Counted from the first letter of the stretch, positions 45,477-57,129 are shown. The stretch is DNA of 64,000 nt from Ophioderma brevispina (GCA_023653785.1 JAMKCH010072370.1:1-64000), one strand, 5' to 3'. The notes: a model not told the origin generated them from the sequence alone. Numbers and translations: made by a program.

Positions 45477-47545
45477 GTAAATTACGTCCATTGTCTTTAA
45501 TATGTATTGCCTGCACAATATTCTATTCAGTTATCCATTGCACATTGAACATCATGAAGTGCTTTAAGTGAATTTCACAAAGTATATAACAAGATCAGCA
45601 GTAACATTTTACCATGTTTATGTAATTAGAGAATAGTAATCGGTATCGGTTAAATGTTACACCACTTTCTGATGGCGTGCGATTTTTCGGACGTATAAGT
45701 AGGCCAAACCTAACATAAACAATCGTGATCAGTCGTCCTATAACAGACCGCACGACGGAGTGTATTTCTCCAGTCAGTGCAGAGATCCCACTGGCTATTG
45801 CAACCGAAATGTTCTGTCTGACCGCCCATTATTACCGCTAAACCTGTCATACCAGGCAGGATATATTTAACTATTATAACATTATTTACTATTTTTCATA
45901 ATAATAACAATAATAATAATAATAAACGGTGGCGTTACTGCGAAACAAACGCACCTTAACGCCGCTTTCTACGCACAAAGGTTAAATTCGCTTAAAGGCA
46001 CATAAGACCGCTTAAAAAAATAGTTAGATTCCCGTCCTACTGGTCTTCGAAAGTGACGAGGGAGGGAGGTTTTTTTTATTCGCGATGGTAGCCAACTGCT
46101 TTAATGACATTACTGTAAGTCTGAAACTTGCAGTGTGTCTTAAAATAAGCAGTCGGCTATCATTCATACATGTATCAATACTGTAAACATGTTCAACTGT
46201 TGAATTGTACAGTCTAGTAAAAATAAATCTATGTACATGATGTACATGTTGTATCATCGTACATGTTGTACACGTTGTATCATCGTTTCGACGACGATGG
46301 TTCGGTGCCATTTCATCACCCTGCAACCCTCACCTCAGGCTCAACAAATCCCCCCCACTTTGTTGACTATAATTTTAAACCTTTACTATCTCACATTTTA
46401 CACATATTATTTTACTACAATGCACATGCATTTTTGTATACTACTAAAAACCCAACTGCACCACCTGTATGGTATGAGTAAGCTAAAATACGAATAAGTC
46501 AATAACAGCTGTCGAATTCTGCAGCCGATAATGCCACTGTCATGACCCTGATCATGATGACTGTACGGTGTACTGCCACCACCGCTGCCAGCACATCCTT
46601 ACATTACACATGCAGTTTATTCCATTGAGTCGGCTGCCAAATTCATCATAGGGTCAGTGGCACAATACAAAATTCTTTCCCACAAAAACGAGTTTGGGGT
46701 TTATTCCGTACTGAAATGCATTGTACATGATTTGGCACTCCACAACTCTCCAGTCGTAGTCCCATCGTAGACTCCGGTATAAGCTGCAAAGATTTCTGGC
46801 GATAGCGCAAAACTTGCACGAAAACAAGGACTTCTTGAATGGTCTGGAACCGAGACTATGTCATGTACTCTCATCCCGTGTGCTCATATCAAGTAGCACC
46901 GGAACTAGGGCTGCAAGCTCACTGTTTGGAACTACGCATGCAACAACTGTGCTATACTTTCAGATGGCACTGGACATGATTTTCAGTATGGGTTTCTCAT
47001 TTTTTACATAAAAAAAAAACAAATGATGCGGTGGTCAAAAGTGGTGAGGGCGGAGGACGGGAATCGAATAATTTTTTTAAAGGGCCTAAAATGGTTCTAC
47101 TACAACAACTACTACAGCTACTAGTACCAAGGATACTAATGTATATAAACGAAAATACAAGTAGACTGGTGAGGCAATGTTTTATTGTTTAGTAATAAAT
47201 TGTGTTTTTCTGGTGTCCTAGTAGCTGATTTTCAACGTGCTATTTTCCGTACAATTTCGTGCATTTGCGTGGTCAATCCCTTTTTTTTCCCGAGAACATT
47301 TCTTTTTTGCATTAGGTTTCCTTATACCACCCTTAACCACTAACAACGTACTGAACAATGATAAGAGCCGTTAGCTTCAAAACAATTGCCAAAGGGCGAA
47401 GCTTTATAATCTATACAATAAAATTCAACAAACCACCTTCACCAAAATTCGAGTTGGTTAGTTGACAAGGAGAGTAGTGATTAGTTTGATGAGAAAAAAA
47501 TTATTGTGGCCTGGTTCCAGTTGAAGGTTTTTAGTCTTGACAATC
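45477..47545. other. Intron, no gene recognised
   Basis: An (AAT)n microsatellite at about 45898-45925, a TGTACATGATGTACATGTTG imperfect palindrome at about 46231-46290, and A runs near 47007. No recognisable coding sequence. The open frames 46024-46497 overlap a low-complexity stretch. Confidence 0.5.
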
Positions 47546-47550
47546 GGCTA

Positions 47551-49217
47551 ATAGTCCACTCAATTTATGAAAAATACTAGGTACACCTAGACAAAATTGC
47601 TACAGAAGGTTTTCTTGCTGTAACTAGCAGTAAAAGATCTCCCAAACAACATATCAAAAAGGTAGAAAAAGGGAAGCCTGGCAAGACATGTTAATTTGCA
47701 TTTATCTTACGTGGACGTATAGGCCCATATTTCGACAAAGGTATATAGCTCATAAATTCATATTCAGGGAGATTTTTCATTTTTCTGTTAGTATTTGAAC
47801 ATGTTTTGCATGGCTATGCTTGCAAGGTGTGTAGCACTTGCAATTGACATATTAAAAGTGGAAAGTGATGGTCATATTCCCCGCCAAAATTAATTTTGCA
47901 TTCTAGATGATTTGTCAGACTGCAATCGGGATGGGCAGATCAGAATTATTATCAGAGAGTATATTTATTCAAACACACTGGGTCAACTTGTGCCGGTGAA
48001 AAAAAAAAAAAAAAAAAACGCAAGCTGACTGAAAATGGGGGTCATCCAGTATGAACTTTAAGAAGGGGGCCAATGATGTTAAAACCTGAAGTTACCATAG
48101 GAAGTGCCTCTTTTCCAGAGTTCAAATTGCCATGAAATTATTAAATTGCTGCCATGAAATTATAACATTGTTAAAACGGGGGGGGCCCCACGTAGGGTGC
48201 GAGTGCTGAAATTTTGAATTTGGGAGTTCAAATTCTGTAAAAAAGTGGATAATTTTATGCAAACTTGTGATAAAAGTGGATAGCAGGAGAGAAGAAAATG
48301 GAGGTCATTGAGTATGTGAACATTTTAAAAAGGGGGTCATTTGGTAATAGCCTGGGTAATAGGTAGGACAGCAGCATAAAAGGCAGTCAAGCATTCTAGA
48401 CGTCACCAAAGTCAGCATCTCACCGACCGTAACTAGCTACGCAGCTCTAACAGGGGAATTTCCTGCACAAGATCTATTACAAAGCATCATTTGAGAATGC
48501 TGCAGATAAAGTCAGTCCACATCTAAATGCCAAAGAGACGGAATGGAATACATGACCGTCATTGAGGAAGAGAATCATCAACCTTTCTGCACTACATACG
48601 GTACCCAACTCAAAAAAGTTAGACCTCAAGTACCTCGGGTCCATGTTGGACAGCAAGAAAGACTCAAGAGTTAAAGGGCCGTGGCCTGTTCGCTAATAGC
48701 ATTGTCCCCATACTCCCCATTTTACCGGAAGTTGTCAACATTTTGGTGTTTGAAGAAAGCTACTATTTTTCTCATTTACCCATACCCTGAGAAATCTTAG
48801 GGCTAAAGGATATTTGGTTTGGAAGTTATGAGCGAAAATGTACCCCATTTTGGTCGACCGATATTAATTTTACACATATAGGGCTAAAAAAATCATGTTT
48901 TTAGCTCTCACATGAAAACGGGTTGAAATACCAGCGCAAAATTTTTAGAGTTGGGGTTTAGGGGTGAAGACCATTCTATCAAGATGAAAACTTTATTTAC
49001 TTAAATCGGGTCGTCCCCTTTTAATATATTGTATAATAACCAAAAATGGCATATAGGCAAAAATGGCATATAGGTTTTATGCAAATTAACATGTCTTGCC
49101 ATGCTTCCTTTTTTCTACCTTTTTGATATGTTGTTCGGGAAGTTTGTACAACAAGTTACAGCAAGAAAACCTGTAGCAATTTTGTCCAGGTCATACCGTA
49201 GATTGAGTGGACTATAA
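47551..49217. mobile_element. Foldback repeat with 140-150 bp arms
   Basis: The left arm 47551-47703 (ATAGTCCACTCAATTTA, GACAAAATTGCTACAGAAGG, CAAACAACATATCAAAAAGG, GGCAAGACATGTTAATTTGC) is present in reverse complement at 49078-49217. About 1.37 kb lies between them, including an A run at 47999-48018 and a possible further MITE (48673-49026, starting TTAAAGGGCCGTGG). Non-coding. Confidence 0.6.
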
Positions 49218-50279
49218 GCACACTCGCTTATTTTCCAACGATACTACGGAGGGCAAGAAGGATTCAGGTAGATTTTTTTTATTCGCTGTTAACTCTTAAC
49301 AGTAAGGGCCAACCATCATCAATTTTATGAAGTCCAAACCTTACAAATTGTGTCGGCGCCCCTTATTAAGAATTCCTGGATCCGCCTCTGTTGATAGTCC
49401 ATGATGCGTAATGGCACTGTGTAGTTTTGTGCTGCACTTCGTGTATATGAGTTATTAGTGTACTATTCTATTAATTCAGTACATTTTGTGACCCCATTGT
49501 ATGCGTATTTATATATAATGAATATCATAATTAGCTAATGAACATATTCTAGGGTACTTGTCATCAACCCACTCCATAATCAATACATTATAGCTATGGG
49601 TCTTGTTTTTCTATGAATACCAAATAAGTACCACCATCCCTCTTTATGACGTCAAAATAACATCATAATATTAGTAAGTTCCAAATTTCTATATATCTGC
49701 AGCAGCCGAGCATCGTACAAACAATCGATTTTCCCCAGATTTTATGGGCTATATGAAGAGTTATTCCTACCTATTTGTAATAATGTTTTTATATGGAAAA
49801 AATAGCCTAAAAAGAGTACATTTGCTGCATATTTTTGTGTTATGTTTTATGTGCAGCAAAACGTATTACAATTTGCTAATTTGCACAAATGATAGTTTAT
49901 TAGTCTATTCTAAAAGTTCTGCATAATGCTACACCCTATTGTTAAGACATTTGCAAGTGTACGTTCTTTTTCTGCAAATTTAACCATTCACCGTTCATTT
50001 TCCAATTACAGGGCATAATGTGCTAACCTATAGTAAACATTATTTTGATGAGTGCACACAAACGCTCTACTACAATTTGTAACTCAGCTATAACTATGGC
50101 TTAAGCTCTGGCTTAAGGGGGGTCTAGGCTTTTGAAGCCGACTTTCCATTGCAATTTTCTTTTACCAATAGATTACTTATGTATGTTGTATATCATATTA
50201 TAGCCCATGTTGCAAAGGTTTGACAATTGGGCATTATTTTGATCATGTTGTCATGGTAACTGAACAGATCCTCTGATTG

Positions 50280-51505
50280 GCTAAATACAGGAACAAATCG
50301 TCATGTGAGTGCAACAAAGTCGTAACTGACATTTTCGGCGAAATTGAGTTATTTGTATAATATGAAAAAGTATTACGCTTAATTTGATATACATTTCAGG
50401 TGACAGTCTCAATTTATTGCAGAGTTATTAAGCTAAATAGGCCTATTTTGGTGTAGATACGACTTTGTTGCACTCAAAATTGAATTTCTGTTGAGTGCAA
50501 CAAAGTCGTAACTGGTAGATACGACTTTATTGCACGACAAGGGAAAACTAGTATGTAGATACGACATTTTATTTCTTGTAAAGCGATGTTTTTAAAAAGG
50601 TGTATAAGTAAAAAATCTCCCAAAATATTTTGTGAAAAGAGCAATTTCATTTTTTACCAAATTTATGCTAATTTATGCTCATTTCGGAACAAAAAAACCT
50701 TGAAAACATACCAAAAATGTAGTTACGACCTTTTTTTCACTCAATATTACGCCCAGTACTTAAAGGTGCATTTCGTGATTCCAGCACCTTCCGTTTTATT
50801 CATTGTTCACTAGATATCCTTGAGAAAAGCTTATTCTCCAAATTTGAGCTGATCCCGATCTTGCGGTTTTGTGTTATGAGCAATTGCTCGTTTCCCACGG
50901 TCCCATAAGCTACTGTTCTGTAATTTCTGTCCGTTTACAGACAGAAAATACAAAATTGTGAATTTCTTACACATGCGACCGAATTTGCATGTAAGATTGG
51001 GCACACATGGATTACTAAGGCTAACGGTTCAGATGATATATAAATCTCAACATTTTTTAGGCAAGTCGGGGGGACGAGGCTGTGGATCACGAAATGCCCC
51101 TTTAATTAATTCCAAAAGTAAATGAATACGCATAATTTATCATATATTTCAAGTATAGGCTCAATTTATTGCAGAGTTATTAGGCTAATTAGGCCTAATT
51201 AGGTGTAGATACGACTTTGTTGCACTCAAATTTGAATTTCCCGTGTCGTGCAACAAAGTCGTAACTGGTAGATACGACTTTGTTGCACGACACGGGAAAT
51301 CATGTGTGTAGTTACGCCATTTTAATTAGCCAATTCTTAATTAGTCGACTTAAGTGGGAAATGAAATATTTATAAGATACTTAAAAAAATACATTTTTAT
51401 CGTGTGTAAGAATTATTTTCATTTGAAAATTCACAAAAGAATCAAACACAAAAATGCTTCTCTTGTAAAATCATGAAAATGCAGATACGACTTTGTTGCA
51501 CGCAC
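50280..51505. repeat. Iterated AGATACGACTTTGTTGCAC repeat, two copies
   Basis: The motif AGATACGACTTTGTTGCAC or its complement occurs at about 50287, 50457, 50493, 50518, 51210, 51247, 51272 and 51482, with shortened forms at 50555, 50721 and 51305. Two larger direct copies (about 50340-50560 and 51125-51300) share CTCAATTTATTGCAGAGTTA and the paired motifs. In each, a forward and a complementary motif face each other around CCCGTGTCG or TTCTGTTGAG, giving strong hairpins. A MITE separates the copies. Confidence 0.8.
50760..51105. mobile_element. MITE with TTAAAGG(T/G)GCATTTCGTGAT ends
   Basis: The left end TTAAAGGTGCATTTCGTGAT and the right end, the complement of TTAAAGGGGCATTTCGTGAT, differ at one position in the first 20. 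346 bp. It lies between the two copies of the TACGACTTTGTTGCAC repeat. It shares internal GTTTCCCACGGT with the MITE at 53571-53905, so they belong to related families. Confidence 0.75.
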
Positions 51506-52199
51506 ATGACGAAATGTAACTGCTTAACGGTAACCTGCATTTACACCATATTTGGGTAGAAGGTGCGTGGGTTCAGTGCGCAGAAAACCATGGAGCTAGA
51601 TGTTTTATATGGTTGCCATGGCAACCCCTGCTGACCAATTAATGAACTTTATGCCATAGTTCAAAATTGAAAAATTCGTTTTTGAGTTACGTTCGTTCCC
51701 ATTTCATAAAATCGCAATTGTCGCCATTTGAGATATTGAATGAAACTGTTATAATAGTAGAAGACCAACCTGTAGATCTCGTGACCAAACTCTGGAGACA
51801 AAGATTTGAAGGTGTCTTGGGGTTCCCTGATCGATGTTGAAGGTTTTTGACTTGGGCTTGCCGCCTCAATGTTCCGGCATTTTGGGGAAGGTGCAAACAA
51901 AGTTAACACGGGGGTAAAAATTGAGAACTGTCGCAATTGAATATATGCATGTCAAATTACTCGCCTTATCATACGGAATCTAAAATGTATAGTTTGTTAT
52001 AGATCCGACTTCAAATGAGGACGCTATGGCCAAAAATGTCCAAAGGTCAATGCACTTTCAGTCAAGGTCAAATTGTTAATATAAACCGATTTTAAAGATG
52101 TGTCTAATTATATGTTTTCGTGCATGAAAAATTCAATTTTGCAACTTTTAATAGTTCAAAATGCTAGTCTTGACCTTGAAATGCAAAATTGCGGCTATT

Positions 52200-53085
52200 T
52201 CAGGTACACACATATAAGTTAACAATTATTAGTAACAGTCTTTATGTGCTGAAAATAATCAATTTCATTGAGGACGTTGCCAAACCGTTACTGTACAAAG
52301 TCTATGGGAAAATGACGCGTATTTTGCAACTCCCGTAAAAAATACAGGATTCCCTAAAAATGCAAGTTTTGTGTTAAATATATGTTATTTGGTTCTTCTA
52401 GAGTAGATATCAACAAAAAATAAGTTTTCCGTCTTTTTGCTCATTTTTCGCGTGTTTTGAAAACAATGTTTCGCCCCTAATTTGCCGCCCAATAACAAAT
52501 TTCATTTTTTATTGCTGATTTGGGGTTGTCTTATGACTCTCCACATGTGGTATAAATTTCGTCCAAAAATTCCCCCGGGAAAGTGGTTTCCTTAGAGGGG
52601 GTCCCATGGAACCCCCCCCCCCCGAGCACCCCCTTGGGAGTGAAAACCCCTTGGTCACTTAAGTGTTAACGCGTGGGATTTTTGCGCCGACATTTTTTGT
52701 AATTGTCTGACTTTTAAATGCGCTTCTTTTCATACCAAAAAAGAAATAATATCGGCCAAGCTGTTAATGAGTTAATTAGTGAGGGTCCCATGAACCCCCC
52801 TTGGGCACTAATGGAAGTCATCTGCATGAGAATATTTTTAAAAATCAAAGAACCAAAGCTAATTTTTTTTGCTGATATATGTTCACACATACATTTAAGT
52901 AAACAATCATTAGTAACATTAAAAATAATTAACCCTTTATGTGCTGAAAACAAAGAATTTCACAATGGACGTTGCTAAACCGTTACTGTACAAACTCTAT
53001 GGGAAAATGACGTGTATTTTGCAACACCCGTAAACAAATTTAGGAATCCCTAAAACTACATGTTTTGTGTTAAATATATATGAAA
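52200..53085 (-). mobile_element. Repeat family X, two partial copies (B1, B2)
   Basis: 52200-52669 is the reverse of the first part of copy A, ending GTGAAAACCCCTTGGTCACT then TAAGTGTTAA. 52670-53085 restarts with the other end (GCGCCGACATT..., GTCTGACTTTTAAATGCGC) and stops before the middle. So two partial copies sit head to tail. Non-coding; the small open frame 52718-52978 is within the repeat. Confidence 0.65.
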
Positions 53086-53369
53086 ATCACTGTCAGTTTC
53101 GAAGAGACTAGGCTGGTAATCCCCTGACTGTCCCATGCCGCCCTAGTCAGTTTCGAGGGATACCCTAGTAAAGTGGTCAATCGCTGTTGGGTGTACCTCT
53201 AAGGGCTCGGTCTTCTAAATTGTAATAAGTAAATAACTAAATAAATGTGATCTATTTATGGTGAAAGGCATGTAAAAAGGGTAAGAATATCGGTAAAACT
53301 CTACCACGAAGTTCCATAAAAAATAATCTATTAACGGTAAAAGATTTTTTCTGCATTGTTTGCTTTTAA

Positions 53370-53612
53370 TTATATTCTGTGCGTAGAGTTATCCCATTAC
53401 GCTATTTCCCTGCACGGATGTTATATCTGGTACAAGCTGTGGCTAAATGTGATGAACCTCAGTTAAACCGCCAAGTTTCATTACAACACTTTCCTCAAAA
53501 TTCAAACTTAAAAATCGCGGGTTGGGTTAAATTTGCAGAAAAAGAACGTACACTTGCAAATGTCTTAACACTTAAAGGTGCTTGTTCCGATCGTCTTTGG
53601 GACCGCCCCTGA
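53370..53612 (+). CDS. Unidentified protein-like open frame, possibly foreign
   Basis: An open frame with clearly protein-like composition: VIPLRYFPARMLYLVQAVAK, then CDEPQLNRQVSLQHFPQNSN, then LKIAGWVKFAEKERTLANVL. It has balanced amino acids, no repeats, and an amphipathic helical look. It begins without a good start (only GTG at 53379), and stops lie just upstream. A MITE starts at 53571 and supplies the last 13 codons or so, so the original frame was cut by this insertion. It could be an exon (TGCGTAG precedes it as an acceptor), a fragment of a transposon gene, or transferred DNA. I do not recognise the family. Confidence 0.35.
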   Translation, partial: LYSVRRVIPLRYFPARMLYLVQAVAKCDEPQLNRQVSLQHFPQNSNLKIAGWVKFAEKERTLANVLTLKGACSDRLWDRP

Positions 53613-53905
53613 TTTAACCGGAAGTAGTATCAATTTTGATATCCGATGAAAGGCCGTATTTTTCTCATTGTCGTCCTTTCAAATCCATTTCTTTCTCAAG
53701 ATATAGATAAAAAACTACTGTTTTAGTGGTTAACGATCAATATTAGCATAGTAGTGAATAGGGCGTTGCACTATGCATTATCGCGTCTAGCATCAAAACC
53801 GCAAGTTTGTTTCCCACGGTACTTGATGGTCGGTGTGTACAGGTGTCAGGCTCTCATATCAAATAGAGAACCCGATAGACAAAAATCTGAACAAGCACCT
53901 TTAAG
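53571..53905. mobile_element. MITE with CTTAAAGGTGCTTGTTC inverted repeats
   Basis: CTTAAAGGTGCTTGTTC at 53571-53587 is matched by GAACAAGCACCTTTAAG at 53889-53905. 335 bp, with internal GTTTCCCACGGTACTTG shared with the 50760-51105 MITE. TTAA next to each end could be the target site. It interrupts the protein-like frame at 53370 and abuts family X copy C. Confidence 0.8.
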
Positions 53906-54636
53906 TGACCATGGAAGGGGGGGGGGGGTTCTATAGACCCCACAATTTCTTTTCGCGCTGACCAATTTGCGCGTGAGATTTTTTCATCGACATTTTTGTA
54001 ATTGTCTGACTTTTAAATGCGCTTCTTTTTATACACAAAATAAAATAAAATCGGCCAGTAATGGGCCCATGGAAACCCCCATGGACACTAACGGAAGTCG
54101 TCTGATAATGTTTTAAAACATCAAAGAACCATAGCCATTTTTGCTGATATATATGCACACATACATTTAAGTAAACGATTATTACTAACATTAAAATAAT
54201 TAACCCTTAATGTGCTAAAAACAAACAATTTCACCATGCACGTTGCTAAACCATTGCTGTACAAACACAATGGGAAAATGTTGTATTTTGCAACACCCTT
54301 GAAAAATAAAGGGTTGCCTTTTGTCAAACAAGTTTTGTGTCAAATATATGTAATGTAGGTTTTCTAGAGTAGGTATCAACATAAACAACAGTTTTTAAAA
54401 TGCTTGAAGTAGGTGCAGGGCTCATAGGAATTTTCCATCATTTTGCCCAATTTTTGCGTGTTTTGAAAACAATGTTTTCCCTTTAATTTACAGCCCAACC
54501 AATGAAACTAATTTTTATTACTGCCATGTGGTATAAAATTTGTGCAAAAATTCCTTCGGGAAAGTGGTTTCCTTAGCACTCACCCCCACCCCTTGCGCAC
54601 TAACGGGAGTGAAAACCCCTTGTCACCTAAGTGTTA
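53905..54636 (-). mobile_element. Repeat family X, copy C (full length)
   Basis: Inverse orientation to copy A. It starts TTAAGTGACCATGGAAGGGG next to the MITE end and finishes GTGAAAACCCCTTGTCACCT then AAGTGTTAA. It contains the conserved blocks GTCTGACTTTTAAATGCGCT, GTGCTAAAAACAAACAATTT, a GCACGTTGCTAAACC block and CCATGTGGTATAAAATTT in order. About 730 bp, non-coding, just upstream of the transmembrane exon. Confidence 0.7.
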
Positions 54637-54857
54637 AATGGCTTTTAAATATTTTATCATGAATAGAAAGTTTTATGCTAATATCGACGCATATGCAAAT
54701 GGTTGTTACCAAAACCCGTAGTAAGACGAGGGTTAAGAGTAAGGTTAGAATACTGATAAGTTAGAATAATGATTAGAGTGTGATAAAGTGCGGTCTTACT
54801 TTCAGAATCACGCTTATACATTAACAATTTTGATATTTTCTTCTTGGATAATAATAG

Positions 54858-54997
54858 AGTCGGAACCTGTGATTTTCGGGACAATCAGCGGTGTTGTGTT
54901 ATTATTAGGACTTGTCCTCGCTGTTCTGGTGGTATACTATCGACGCATTGTGGTGCCTGCAGCTAAATTGAAGCTCAATTTCCGAATGGATCAAACG
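54858..54997 (+). CDS. Calx-beta repeat protein, transmembrane exon
   Basis: The acceptor TTGGATAATAATAG is preceded by a T-rich tract, and the donor is ACG|GTAAGA. The exon begins in phase 1, matching the end of 45213-45476, and ends in phase 0. It reads ESEPVIFGTISG, then a run VVLLLGLVLAVLVVYY forming one membrane helix of about 22 residues, then the positively charged stop-transfer stretch RRIVVPAAKLKLNFRMDQT. This predicts a type I membrane protein with the Calx-beta domains outside. An open frame extends upstream of the chosen acceptor, but only this acceptor keeps the phase of the preceding exon. The family identity (for example a FRAS1/FREM relative or another Calx-beta adhesion protein) remains open. 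Confidence 0.7.
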
Positions 54998-56039
54998 GTA
55001 AGATAACCTATTTTAAGTATCGTATTTGAAGGTTTTTAAATCAAGCAAGGAAGTATATTTCTTTTGTATTTTAATGTTTTCTGTTTTGCCATGGTTGAGG
55101 AGCCATGAGCTCCGTCAGTCCTTCTCCTTCTCTTTTGGTTTCTGTTAACCCAATGAATGACACCCAACTTGAAATCCTCCAGTTTTTCCAAAGAGACTCT
55201 ATTTTTTCTCCCCCTTTCAAAGACCTCACAATTTAAATACATATGTAGATTAGTCAGTTTTCCAGTTTCCAGGCCCCCTTCTACCGCACAGCTTCCTTTC
55301 GGCTTTGAACATGTTGAATGCCAGGTGTCATCTAAAGCCAGAGTTGAACGGTCCCTGGTTCTGTTGCTACAAACTCTATGCCCATATAGGTTATGGGTTT
55401 TGCGGCATCTTCTAATTGTCTTCACATTGCTGAAGGGTTTTCTGCCATATATCGACGCGCTGAAAATGCGTGTCGTCGAGTAAGGAGATCTGTAGGGGTC
55501 CACACCGTTAGTCATTGGCCAAAGAATATATCCTGGATACACAGAACGTATTTAACCTAAAGATGGGTTGACCTAAACACCTATAAACCTACTTACCCAA
55601 GAAGAGAAATAAAGAGGAGAGGGAAGTATAGTCACATCCCAGTTAGAACCCACACTGATTTTAACATGACAAAAGAGAGGATCAGGCGCCTCTAATCCCT
55701 TCAATGGGATCAGAAACCTGGTATGAAAAATCTTAATAGAGTTACTGTGATTCTGATTTTCATAATGCATACACCAAGTGACATACACAAAGTAAATAAT
55801 TAATCCAAAAATTCTTGGAAAGTATAGTAGGCCATTGCTGTCATAATATTTTATATACATCATATAGCGGTTTACTGTAGGAACGTAGGATCAATTATAC
55901 AGTAAACCTATAAAATATAAAATGGCATGATATATTTATGTTTGTGCTTAATATGGTAAATATAGTTTATTCTTCACCAATTAAAGCAATCAGCCAAAGT
56001 CTAGGTGAATCAGTGCCATAGAAAATGCAGAAACGAATT

Positions 56040-56275
56040 AGTGTCTTTTTCGCAGATTTTGACGCAAAATTAAAATCAATGTTTTGCCCCTAGTTTTCTT
56101 ATTGAACAGTTTTTCAGTTTTCATTTCTTTATTGTTGATGTCTTTGAATCCTTCTAACATGTGGTGGATTTCATCGAAAAATTCGAAAGTGGTTATATAA
56201 TGAATGGGCCCCTAGGAGCCCCCCCCCCCCTTATGCACTAACAGAAGTGCAAACCCCTTATGCAGTTAAGTGTTA
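56040..56275 (-). mobile_element. Repeat family X, partial copy D
   Basis: Only the terminal part: GTTTTGCCCCTAGTTTTC, AACATGTGGTGGATTTCATC, CGAAAGTGGTT, a C run, and AAACCCCTTATGCAGTTAAG then TGTTAA. Confidence 0.65.
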
Positions 56276-56289
56276 AATACACAGCTTGC

Positions 56290-56869
56290 AGGAAAGGATC
56301 AGATGTGCACAATAATACAGGTTTACGTTCCTACATCAGATTACTAGGATCCAGAAATAGAAGGATTCTATGAAGATGTTGATAAAGCCATCAAAGACAA
56401 TAAAGCCAACTATACAATAGCTATGGGGAATCTGAATTGCAAGAGTGGAAAATGCAAGGATGGGGAGGAAACATTAATAGGCACACATGGGGTTGGGAAA
56501 GAAACAGACGAGGAGATACGCTTATAGAATTTGCAGCCGAACAAGCACTCATTATAGCCAACACATTCTTCAAAAAGAAAATAGAAGATATTGGACTTGC
56601 GCGAGTCCAAATGGCCCCACCCAGTAATCAGATAGACTTCATATTAAGAGCCAAAGAGGAATTGTGAAAAAAAAAAAAAAAAAAAAAAAGAATGGCAGCC
56701 AAGGAAAGGGGAAAAGAGGAGAGGAAGACAGAAAAAGTGTTGGAGAGATGAACAGGGTATATAAAGACAACAGCTTCTTCAAAAGAGGCAAGATAAAAAA
56801 AAAAGACGGAAAATGCTGGATGAGGGCTCCACACAGCAGTGCGTGACTTAGCATGATGATGATGATGAT
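56290..56869 (+). pseudogene. RTE-like LINE remnant: endonuclease piece and 3' end
   Basis: 56318-56666 encodes, across shifts, an APE-type endonuclease portion: IQVYVPTSDY, EIEGFYEDVDKAIKDNK, AMGNLNCKSGKC, then GTHGVGKETDEEIR, FAAEQALIIANTFF, and APPSNQIDFILRAKEE at the end. The N-x-x-x-G block and the final Q-I-D-F-I-L are typical. A 23-A run follows, and then a Lys-rich 3' segment ending in WMRAPHSSA and a (GATGAT)n tail at 56855-56869, the usual 3' end of RTE-type LINEs. Reverse transcriptase is absent, so it is an internally deleted copy, just upstream of the cytoplasmic exon at 56939. Confidence 0.75.
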
Positions 56870-56938
56870 TTTAAACAACAGGTTTAGTATATAGAAATTT
56901 CATATTAAATCGCTATGCTGTCCTTCCATTCTATATAG

Positions 56939-57013
56939 CGTGAAAGAGTAAATGGTACAGAACTGGATGAATTGGCTTATTACAACGCTGTAAGAGAAAA
57001 CTTCATTTTGATG
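56939..57013 (+). CDS. Calx-beta repeat protein, cytoplasmic tail exon
   Basis: A 75-nt, phase 0 to phase 0 exon after the acceptor CATTCTATATAG with donor ATG|GTAAGA. It continues in frame from the transmembrane exon and encodes RERVNGTELDELAYYNAVRE then NFILM. It is charged and contains a tyrosine pair (AYYN) that could be part of a short cytoplasmic signal, although this is inference. No domain is recognised. The assignment rests on phase compatibility, good splice sites and a coding-like composition in a region otherwise full of repeats. Confidence 0.55.
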
Positions 57014-57129
57014 GTAAGATCTCAAGCTCAATTATTACATATATACTATGTTAAGACGACTCATATAATTGTGAAAATAATACTACTGTTTACAATTCTC
57101 ACAATTAAAATAAATCTGTCATATTCAAA

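Noticed and set aside
55036..55542. A 168-aa minus-strand open frame with an overlapping 108-aa plus-strand frame
   Set aside because: Neither shows a recognisable domain; they lie in the intron between two phase-matched exons and have no support beyond length.
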